Shown piece by piece: positions 1 to 5,738 of a DNA stretch of 5,738 nt (positions are counted from its first letter, which is position 1; each line of letters opens with the position of its first letter). This DNA comes from an uncultured Clostridium sp. (GTDB lineage Bacteria > Bacillota > Clostridia > Clostridiales > Clostridiaceae): contig NZ_CALEVF010000227.1 of assembly GCF_937920395.1 (NCBI RefSeq), positions 1 to 5,738 of the forward strand. The letters run 5' to 3'. Below the pieces are notes generated by a model, which did not search any database, was not told the origin of the DNA, and saw only the letters and a list, made by a program, of their open reading frames with translations. The position numbers and the translations under genes were made by a program.

Positions 1-114
1 TTATCAAGAGAGGTAGAGGGACTGGCCCGATGATACCCGACAACCAGCATTTTAAATAAATGCAATGGTGTCAATTCCATCAGATTGTAAAATCTGAAAG
101 ATAAGGGAGATAGC
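1..114 (+). promoter_or_regulatory. SAM-I (S-box) riboswitch aptamer
   Basis: Senses S-adenosylmethionine and shuts off the downstream methionine genes by premature termination. The conserved S-box core is readable: the AGAGG...GAGGGACTGGCCCGATGA stretch, the ACCCGACAACCAG segment, P3 (GCATTT 48-53 with AAATGC 58-63), the AATGGTG/CAATTCC junction, P4 (CAGATT 81-86 with AATCTG 91-96) and the closing GAAAGATAAGGG. P1 is TTATC (1-5) with GATAA (100-104); its outer base pairs and the promoter probably lie before the window. The segment 101-114 can instead pair with 157-170 (13 of 14 positions, counting GU pairs), giving the antiterminator that competes with both P1 and the terminator. Identification rests on recognising the family consensus; the switching scheme is inferred from these pairings. 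Confidence 0.97.
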
Positions 115-156
115 AAATTTTATTATACAATTTTATTGTTTATTAAAGTTAATCAT

Positions 157-190
157 GCTGCTTTCCTTATAGGAAAGTTGCTTTTTTTTT
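157..190 (+). terminator. Rho-independent terminator of the S-box leader
   Basis: The arms at 157-167 and 171-181 form an 11-position stem with one T-T mismatch, one GU pair and a three-base loop (TAT). Nine T residues follow at 182-190. Its left arm is the same segment that pairs with 101-114 in the antiterminator, so it should form when SAM is bound and P1 is closed. It ends the transcript before metY. Confidence 0.93.
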
Positions 191-1613
<1,423 letters not shown>

Positions 1614-1630
1614 TTACAAAAATAACTAAT

Positions 1631-1660
1631 GAATCTTACATATTATAATACGTAAGATTT
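1631..1660 (+). other. Intergenic hairpin between metY and metA
   Basis: AATCTTAC (1632-1639) pairs perfectly with GTAAGATT (1652-1659). The enclosed bases 1641-1650 are themselves the palindrome TATTATAATA, so the dyad runs almost through the centre with one A/C mismatch. No T tract follows, so it is a poor terminator. It could stabilise or process the operon mRNA, or damp readthrough into metA. The structure is seen; the role is inferred. Confidence 0.5.
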
Positions 1661-1681
1661 ATTACCCTAAGGAGGATTTGG

Positions 1682-2599
1682 ATGCCAATAAAAATACCTG
1701 ATAATCTTCCAGCATATAAAACTCTAAATAAAGAAAATATTTTTACTATTACAGAAGACTGTGCATTTCATCAGGATATTAGACCATTAAAGATTATAAT
1801 TCTGAACCTAATGCCAACGAAAATCGATACTGAAACGCAACTTTTAAGACTACTTGGTAACTCACCACTTCAAATTGATATAGTACTCCTTCATCCAGAA
1901 AGTCATGACAGCAAAAATATATCGCCAGAACATCTAATTAAATTTTACAATACTTTTGATGAAATAAAAGACACTAAATTTGATGGAATGATAATAACAG
2001 GAGCACCTATTGAAAATGTTCCTTTTGAAGAAGTTGATTACTGGGATGAGCTGAAAAAAATTATGGAATGGAGTGTACGAAATGTATTCTCCACCTTGCA
2101 TATTTGTTGGGGTGCTCAAGCTGGACTTTATTATCATTATGGAGTTCCAAAACATAAACTTTGCGAAAAACTGTTTGGAGTATTTAAGCATACATCAAAG
2201 GAGGAGAATGTTAGGCTTTTGACAGGATTTGATGATGAATTTTATGTTCCACATTCAAGGCATAGCGAAATAAGGAAAACTGATATTGATAAGGTAGATG
2301 AACTTAAAATTATATCGGAATCAGAGGAATCAGGAATTTACATTGTATCAGCCAAAAAAGGACGTCAGATTTTTATAACTGGACATTCAGAGTATGATCC
2401 ACTAACACTAAAAAACGAATATGATAGAGATATCGCAAATGGGTTAAAAATAAAGGTACCAAAGAACTATTATCCACAAGATGATCCAACAAAAACACCT
2501 GTTGTAAAATGGAGAGGTCATTCAAGTTTGCTGTTTTCAAATTGGCTAAATTATTATGTTTACCAAGAAACTCCATATAATTTAGTATATTTAGAATAA
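1682..2599 (+). CDS. metA: Homoserine O-acetyltransferase, MetA family
   Basis: Transfers an acyl group from acyl-CoA to the hydroxyl of homoserine, the committed step toward methionine. The 305 residues match the MetA (homoserine succinyl/acetyltransferase) family, not the unrelated alpha/beta-hydrolase MetX. The catalytic residues fall at the family numbering: Cys142 in HICWGAQAG, His235 and Glu237 in TGHSEYD. The motif GAPIE carries Glu at 111; established work on Bacillus cereus MetA links Glu111 to acetyl-CoA use and Gly111 (as in E. coli, GAPLG) to succinyl-CoA use. That makes it an acetyltransferase, consistent with metY upstream. The start has an ideal AAGGAGG (1669-1675) six bases before the ATG, so it has its own strong ribosome binding site and no translational coupling. 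It is co-transcribed with metY under the S-box and ends at the terminator at 2606. Confidence 0.95.
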   Translation: MPIKIPDNLPAYKTLNKENIFTITEDCAFHQDIRPLKIIILNLMPTKIDTETQLLRLLGNSPLQIDIVLLHPESHDSKNISPEHLIKFYNTFDEIKDTKFDGMIITGAPIENVPFEEVDYWDELKKIMEWSVRNVFSTLHICWGAQAGLYYHYGVPKHKLCEKLFGVFKHTSKEENVRLLTGFDDEFYVPHSRHSEIRKTDIDKVDELKIISESEESGIYIVSAKKGRQIFITGHSEYDPLTLKNEYDRDIANGLKIKVPKNYYPQDDPTKTPVVKWRGHSSLLFSNWLNYYVYQETPYNLVYLE

Positions 2600-2605
2600 C
2601 ATATA

Positions 2606-2640
2606 TAAAAGCGGCCCATAATTTATGGAAACCGCTTTTA
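2606..2640. terminator. Shared terminator between convergent metA and nitroreductase gene
   Basis: TAAAAGCGG (2606-2614) pairs perfectly with CCGCTTTTA (2632-2640). An inner stem CCAT (2616-2619) with ATGG (2625-2628) continues the hairpin. The A-rich left and T-rich right flanks give a short U tract (TTTTA) on either strand, so it can end metA on the + strand and the nitroreductase transcript on the - strand, whose stop lies 45 bases away. The U tract is short, so efficiency may be moderate. Confidence 0.75.
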
Positions 2641-2684
2641 TTACTAAATTATATTAAATAACTTTTAATTACTTCTTAAAATAA

Positions 2685-3299
2685 TTAAACTTCTGTAACT
2701 ATCTCATCGTAACCTTTTCTATATGCTCTTGGGTAAAGTGTATTACTCTCATCTAAATGACCAAGTGGAATAAGCATTACTACAGTCTTATTATCTTGAA
2801 GTCCAAATTCTTTTCGTACACCTTCAAAATCCATGCCACTCATAGGATGAGAATCTACTCCAAGGCTCTTAGCTGCATACATAATGGACATTGCGAGAAG
2901 TCCTGCATTACTTTCAGCAAATTTTAATTTATTCTGGTCAGATGTACCATATAAGCCAGCTGCCATAGATTGTGTCCCTGCTAATTTTTCTTTATCTCCA
3001 CCTAGCAATTTTAACATATCCTGCCACGTAGAATTTGATGATTCATATCCAGTTTTATCACCTACAATAATTAAAGTAACTGGTGCTTCTAATATCTTAG
3101 GCTGAGCTGAAAATTTATACAATCTTTCTTTACCTTCTTTAGATTTCACAGCAATTATCTCCCAAGGCTGAAGATTAAATGCTGATGGTGCAAGAACTGC
3201 AAGATTAATTATATCCTTAAGTAATCCAGCATCTAAACCTTTATTTTTATCAAAAAAATTAATAGCTCTTCTACCTTCATAAACTTCTTTTAAATTCAT
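2685..3299 (-). CDS. Nitroreductase-family FMN-dependent NAD(P)H oxidoreductase
   Basis: A 204-residue cytoplasmic flavoprotein of the nitroreductase superfamily, normally a homodimer with FMN at the interface that reduces nitro compounds, quinones or other acceptors. Seen features: an N-terminal RRAINFFD (10-17) at the usual FMN-phosphate Arg cluster, APSAFNLQPWEI (37-48), the central FAESNAGLLAMSIMYAAKSLG helix region (127-147), then HPMSGMD (151-157) and the VMLIPLGHLDE strand (174-184). The common RRSxRxF pattern has Asn at 14 where a third Arg is frequent, so substrate or cofactor contacts may differ. The ATG at 3299 is chosen because a G-rich site, GGGGG (3307-3311), lies seven bases upstream; this is an atypical Shine-Dalgarno. 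It stands alone with its own promoter, converges on metA and is not clearly tied to either neighbour. The physiological substrate cannot be told from sequence. Confidence 0.88.
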   Translation of the reverse strand: MNLKEVYEGRRAINFFDKNKGLDAGLLKDIINLAVLAPSAFNLQPWEIIAVKSKEGKERLYKFSAQPKILEAPVTLIIVGDKTGYESSNSTWQDMLKLLGGDKEKLAGTQSMAAGLYGTSDQNKLKFAESNAGLLAMSIMYAAKSLGVDSHPMSGMDFEGVRKEFGLQDNKTVVMLIPLGHLDESNTLYPRAYRKGYDEIVTEV

Positions 3300-3338
3300 T
3301 TAAATTCCCCCAATTTTTTTATTAATTATATTATGTAT

Positions 3339-3353
3339 TAATAATAGTTATTA
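3339..3353. promoter_or_regulatory. Possible operator palindrome in the nitroreductase leader
   Basis: TAATAATAGTTATTA is a perfect dyad with six-base arms and a three-base centre. It sits about 10-24 bases downstream of the predicted transcription start, where a bound repressor would block elongation or initiation. Many nitroreductase genes are controlled by small repressors of the MarR, HxlR or similar families, but no repressor gene is in the window. In AT-rich DNA such a dyad can arise by chance. Confidence 0.3.
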
Positions 3354-3369
3354 CCTACTTTATATTATC

Positions 3370-3398
3370 ATATTATTACTATTTGATAAATATGTCAA
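3370..3398 (-). promoter_or_regulatory. Sigma-A-type promoter for the nitroreductase gene
   Basis: Read on the - strand, a perfect -35 TTGACA (3393-3398) is separated by exactly 17 bases from a -10 TAATAT (3370-3375). The start of transcription should lie near 3363, leaving a leader of about 63 bases. This is the best-matching promoter in the window. Confidence 0.82.
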
Positions 3399-3399
3399 G

Positions 3400-3524
3400 T
3401 AAATAATTAAATTATTTTACTATAATATACTGATAACACTTTATATTGTATTAAAAATTTCCATATGTAGAACTAATATTTCTCCTTCTCTTTAGTCAGT
3501 AGATATAGTATACACAAAAGCGTA
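3400..3524. other. Intergenic spacer with nothing recognised
   Basis: AT-rich sequence between the nitroreductase promoter and the hydG terminator. It has a ribosome-binding-site-like AGAAGGAGA on the - strand (near 3480-3490) with no ORF behind it. No RNA fold, promoter pair or repeat stands out. Confidence 0.5.
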
Positions 3525-3557
3525 AAAGAGGCAGAGCAAATTCTGCTCTACCTCTTT
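3512..3557 (-). terminator. Terminator of the TM1266-hydG operon
   Basis: On the - strand AAAGAGG (3557-3551) pairs with CCTCTTT (3531-3525), and AGAGCA (3549-3544) with TGCTCT (3538-3533), with one mismatch between the two blocks and a five-base loop. That makes 13 base pairs starting five bases after the hydG stop. The U tract is interrupted (TTTT, ACG, then TTTT). The placement directly after the stop codon supports the call. Confidence 0.82.
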
Positions 3558-3562
3558 CCAAT

Positions 3563-4981
3563 TTAGAAACGGAAATCTCGTTTCCCTTCCTTAAGCTCTT
3601 CTAAATGCTCCTTTGCAATTTCTCGAACCTTTTTATTTTTTATATTAGGAATTTCCTTTTTAATTACCGCTTCACCTTTTATCCTGGTATCATCAGATGC
3701 ATAATCCTCTAAATATTCTTTAAGTGTCATTAATGCATTAGGTTGACAACAGTTTCCAATCTGACCTGCCTTTACAAGTTTCATAAAACGATCCCCTGTT
3801 CGTCCTTCTCGATAACAGGCTGTGCAAAAGCTTGGAATATAACCAAGTCCTAATAACCAGTTTACAATCTCATCTAACTTTCTTGTATCAGTTACTTCAA
3901 ATTGTTTTGAATTATCTTCCTCAGATTCTGGCTCAGAATATCCACCAACGCTTGTACATGAACCTCCACTTACCTGAGATATTCCAAGTTCTAGAACACG
4001 CTCACGGGTCTTTTGGGACTCACGAGTGGAAACAATCATGCCAGTATAAGGAACTGCAATACGAATAACAGCAACAATTTTTTCAAACATTTCATCCGAT
4101 ATTGAATTTGAGAATGTATTAGGATCAATATCATCAGCAGGACAAATACGTGGAACACTGATAGTATGTGGACCTACGCCTTTTGCTGCCTCTAAATGCT
4201 CTGCGTGCATGAGGAGTCCTACAAAGTCATAACGATACATATTTAAACCAAATAACACTCCGATTCCAACATCATCAATACCACCTTCCATTGCACGATC
4301 CATGGCCTCTGTATGATATGCGTAGTTGTGCTTTGGTCCTGTTGGATGAAGTTCTTCATAACTTTTTTTGTTATAAGTTTCCTGGAAAAGTATGTAGGTA
4401 CCAATGCCAGCTTCTTTTAACATCTTATATTCCTCTACAGTAGTCGCCGCAATATTTACATTTACACGCCTAATATCACCATTTTTATGCTTAATACTAT
4501 AAATTGTTTTAATACTCTCTAAAATATATTCAATTGGGTTATTAATAGGATCTTCTCCTGATTCGAGTGCCAATCTCTTATGTCCCATATCTTGAAGTGC
4601 AATAACCTCTTTAACTATTTCTTCTTGAGTTAACCTTTTACGATGTATTGTCTTATTTTTAGAATGATAAGGACAATATACACATCCATTTACACAATAG
4701 TTTGAAAGATATAAAGGAGCAAAAATAACAATACGATTGCCATAAAACTTTTGCTTAATTTCTTTTGAAATTTTATACATTTTTTCATTCTCATCTTCCA
4801 AATCACATTCGAGTAATACTGCAGCTTCCCTATGTGTTAATCCTTTGCAATCCTTCGCACGTTCTATAAGACTATCAATTAATTCACGATTTCTTTTGTT
4901 TTCCTTCGCATAGGCAACAGTTGATAGAATTTCTTCGTCATTTATAAATTCTGTTGCATTTTTAGATTTAGAATTATACAT
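3563..4981 (-). CDS. hydG: [FeFe]-hydrogenase H-cluster radical SAM maturase HydG
   Basis: Cleaves tyrosine with SAM to p-cresol plus CO and cyanide, delivering the Fe-CO-CN synthon used to build the H-cluster; works with HydE and HydF in the cytoplasm. The 472-residue length is typical. The radical SAM cluster motif CX3CX2C is Cys96, Cys100, Cys103; ALESGEDP (138-145) fills the SAM-binding GGE-type position; a ThiH-like TIM barrel follows. The HydG-specific C-terminal CX2CX22C auxiliary cluster site is Cys386, Cys389, Cys412, within the SFCTACYREGRTGDRFM region. GPHTISVPR (270-278) holds His272, a candidate ligand of the auxiliary iron. Position 280 is Cys in PRICPADD, where I recall Arg in relatives, and 342 is also Cys (SGGSCTSVGGY). 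The start at 4981 has AAGGAGA seven bases upstream and lies 32 bases after the TM1266-family gene. ThiH is rejected because ThiH lacks the second cluster site. Confidence 0.96.
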   Translation of the reverse strand: MYNSKSKNATEFINDEEILSTVAYAKENKRNRELIDSLIERAKDCKGLTHREAAVLLECDLEDENEKMYKISKEIKQKFYGNRIVIFAPLYLSNYCVNGCVYCPYHSKNKTIHRKRLTQEEIVKEVIALQDMGHKRLALESGEDPINNPIEYILESIKTIYSIKHKNGDIRRVNVNIAATTVEEYKMLKEAGIGTYILFQETYNKKSYEELHPTGPKHNYAYHTEAMDRAMEGGIDDVGIGVLFGLNMYRYDFVGLLMHAEHLEAAKGVGPHTISVPRICPADDIDPNTFSNSISDEMFEKIVAVIRIAVPYTGMIVSTRESQKTRERVLELGISQVSGGSCTSVGGYSEPESEEDNSKQFEVTDTRKLDEIVNWLLGLGYIPSFCTACYREGRTGDRFMKLVKAGQIGNCCQPNALMTLKEYLEDYASDDTRIKGEAVIKKEIPNIKNKKVREIAKEHLEELKEGKRDFRF

Positions 4982-5013
4982 AACAAAATCTCCTTTTCAT
5001 AAAATAATTTTTT

Positions 5014-5274
5014 TTACTCTACTTGTGGTGGAACTTTGGAATAAATCGTTTTTGTATTTACGCCTGGAATCATTCCAAGCTTACCTGACATGGCACTGAT
5101 AACATCATTTGGTGCATCAACAACCACACTTATTACTGAAATATTACGTTTATGATATGGAACCCCCATTCTCCCTACAATATACTCACCATATTCATGA
5201 AGTATAGAATTAAGTTTTGGAGCTGCCTCTGTGTTTTCAACTATAATTCCAATTAAAGCAATTCTTGTTTCCAT
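5014..5274 (-). CDS. TM1266-family putative iron-only hydrogenase system regulator
   Basis: A small 86-residue protein of the TM1266 family, which is habitually encoded next to [FeFe]-hydrogenase maturation genes and is annotated as a putative regulator of that system. The family fold resembles ACT and NikR C-terminal domains (beta-alpha-beta-beta-alpha-beta). The pattern fits here: strand RIALIGIIVE (4-13), helix around 17-28, strand near 32-37, strand ISVISVVVDA (45-54), helix 55-66, strand VNTKTIYSKV (72-81). There is no DNA-binding helix-turn-helix, signal peptide or membrane segment, so direct DNA binding is doubtful; ligand or metal sensing, or a partner role with HydG, are alternatives. 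The ATG at 5274 has AAGGAGA eight bases upstream. It is the first gene of a two-gene unit with hydG and follows an unusually structured leader. Family assignment is firm; molecular function is not known to me. Confidence 0.88.
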   Translation of the reverse strand: METRIALIGIIVENTEAAPKLNSILHEYGEYIVGRMGVPYHKRNISVISVVVDAPNDVISAMSGKLGMIPGVNTKTIYSKVPPQVE

Positions 5275-5297
5275 TAAATAAATCTCCTTAATAAATT

Positions 5298-5339
5298 AAA
5301 CTATCCCTATACCTCTAAAGGCATAGGGATAGTTTTTTT
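5298..5339 (+). terminator. Strong hairpin in the TM1266 leader, terminator-like on the + strand
   Basis: AAACTATCCCTAT (5298-5310) pairs perfectly with ATAGGGATAGTTT (5323-5335), and after one mismatch CCT (5312-5314) pairs with AGG (5319-5321). Seven T residues (5333-5339) run on from the + strand stem, a textbook terminator, yet no + strand gene precedes it. Read on the - strand it lies nine bases before the TM1266 ribosome binding site and is followed only by the weaker tract TTTAATTTATT, so it may act as an attenuator there or as a barrier to antisense transcription. Confidence 0.7.
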
Positions 5340-5341
5340 AA

Positions 5342-5440
5342 TTTAAAGAAACACCACTAAAGGTATGCTCTTTAAACACATTACAACTATTCTCTCGCCT
5401 TCTCATTCGGGACGAACCCTCATACCTTCAGAACGATATC
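5342..5440 (-). ncRNA. Candidate structured leader RNA upstream of TM1266-hydG
   Basis: On the - strand, about 12 bases after the predicted transcription start, AAGGTATG (5428-5421) pairs perfectly with CATACCTT (5367-5360), closing a 53-base region with a small GGG/CCC hairpin and a purine-rich GAGAAGGCGAGAG stretch. The same CATACCTT segment can be captured by a second hairpin: TTTAAAGA (5376-5369) with TCTTTAAA (5349-5342), plus ATACC (5366-5362) with GGTGT on the other side. It can also pair with AGAGGTAT (5316-5309) inside the following strong hairpin. Competing pairings of this kind are typical of riboswitches and attenuators. I do not recognise the aptamer as any known class. It might alternatively be a dispersed structured repeat unrelated to hydrogenase. 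Confidence 0.45.
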
Positions 5441-5446
5441 TTTGTA

Positions 5447-5475
5447 AATATAATTTATTGTTTAATTTTTAACAA
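5447..5475 (-). promoter_or_regulatory. Predicted promoter of the TM1266-hydG unit
   Basis: On the - strand a -35 TTGTTA (5475-5470) and a -10 TATATT (5452-5447) are spaced by 17 bases. Transcription would start near 5440, giving a leader of about 165 bases before the TM1266 ATG. The start falls just outside the closing stem of the structured leader, which supports both calls. Confidence 0.6.
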
Positions 5476-5602
5476 AATAAAAATTATCCTAGTTTTTTAA
5501 TTGCCCTAGAATACTTATACATTAACACTCTAAGTAATTAATTGCAAACTTTCATTTTGTTTAATAATATAAGAAGCGTTTATATTAAATACTTAGAATT
5601 AC

Positions 5603-5631
5603 TTGTAAATTTTAATATACTGTTATACAAT
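5603..5631 (+). promoter_or_regulatory. Predicted promoter of the TPP-riboswitch transcript
   Basis: A -35 TTGTAA (5603-5608) and a -10 TACAAT (5626-5631) are separated by 17 bases. Start of transcription is expected near 5638, about ten bases before the TPP aptamer. It is divergent from the hyd promoter, about 130 bases away. The AT-rich stretch between them (5476-5602) shows nothing else I can support. Confidence 0.6.
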
Positions 5632-5647
5632 TAAACAATAATAATAT

Positions 5648-5738
5648 ATGTGCTAGGGGTGCCTTATGGCTGAGATATGAATTTTTAATTCATTGACCCT
5701 TATACCTGATCTGGCTAATACCAGCGGAGGAAAGCGGT
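5648..5738 (+). promoter_or_regulatory. TPP (THI-box) riboswitch aptamer, running to the window edge
   Basis: Binds thiamine pyrophosphate and represses thiamine synthesis or uptake genes. The consensus is clear: CTAGGGGTGCC, then GGCTGAGA (CTGAGA at 5670-5675), a variable hairpin ATGAAT (5677-5682) with ATTCAT (5688-5693), GACCCTT, then ACCTGATCTGG, TAATACCAGCG (CTGG 5711-5714 with CCAG 5721-5724) and GGAGGAAAGC. The 3' side of P1 (AGC 5733-5735 with GCT 5652-5654) is just inside the window. The expression platform and the regulated gene lie beyond position 5738, so the target is unknown. Confidence 0.96.

Noticed and set aside
1934..2576. Two - strand ORFs opposite metA
   Set aside because: Both lie entirely inside metA, have no plausible start signals and show low-complexity antisense composition.
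2884..3105. + strand ORF opposite the nitroreductase gene
   Set aside because: Antisense shadow of a recognised gene; no ribosome binding site and no recognisable domain.
3455..3490. AGAAGGAGA on the - strand followed by a short ATG ORF (7 codons)
   Set aside because: The ATG is about 18 bases from the ribosome-binding-like site and the ORF stops after seven codons; no evidence of a gene remnant.
3832..4068. + strand ORF opposite hydG
   Set aside because: Antisense shadow within the conserved C-terminal part of HydG.
3563..4981. Thiamine biosynthesis protein ThiH, suggested by homology and the nearby TPP riboswitch
   Set aside because: The C-terminal Cys386/Cys389/Cys412 cluster site is HydG-specific, the TM1266 neighbour belongs to hydrogenase systems, and the riboswitch points in the opposite direction.
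5342..5440. Known riboswitch classes (cobalamin, FMN, lysine, M-box, c-di-GMP, THF, T-box, fluoride) for the hyd leader
   Set aside because: None of their conserved core strings is present, including the T-box AGGGTGG motif and the FMN AGGATCTTCGGGG motif.

Overview
This AT-rich window reads as chromosomal DNA of a low-GC anaerobic Firmicute, most likely a Clostridium-type organism. The reasons are the strong AAGGAGG-type ribosome binding sites, two classic Firmicute riboswitches (S-box and THI-box), and an [FeFe]-hydrogenase maturase gene with its TM1266-family partner. The genus is an inference from gene content and base composition. I see no insertion sequence, phage, CRISPR or RNA gene of the tRNA/rRNA type.

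Left third (1-2640, + strand): a SAM-I (S-box) riboswitch starts at the window edge and is followed by its terminator and a readable antiterminator pairing. It controls metY (O-acetylhomoserine sulfhydrylase) and metA (homoserine O-acyltransferase with the acetyl-CoA-type Glu111). Together these make homocysteine from homoserine by acetylation and direct sulfhydrylation. A bidirectional-looking terminator closes the operon.

Middle (2685-3400, - strand): a convergent single-gene unit encodes a nitroreductase-family flavoprotein. It has a near-consensus promoter and a perfect palindrome just downstream of the expected transcription start. From 3400 to 3524 I see nothing functional.

Right third (3525-5475, - strand): a two-gene unit encodes a TM1266-family small protein followed by HydG, the tyrosine-cleaving radical SAM maturase that supplies CO and cyanide for the [FeFe]-hydrogenase H-cluster. 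hydE, hydF and the hydrogenase itself are not in the window. The leader of this unit (about 165 nt) has a good promoter, an 8-bp closing stem, a mutually exclusive second hairpin and a third long hairpin just before the ribosome binding site. This riboswitch-like arrangement matches no RNA class I recognise and is the most interesting feature here. A dispersed structured repeat is the main alternative.

Right edge (5603-5738, + strand): a divergent promoter and a TPP riboswitch drive a gene that lies beyond the window, presumably for thiamine synthesis or uptake.
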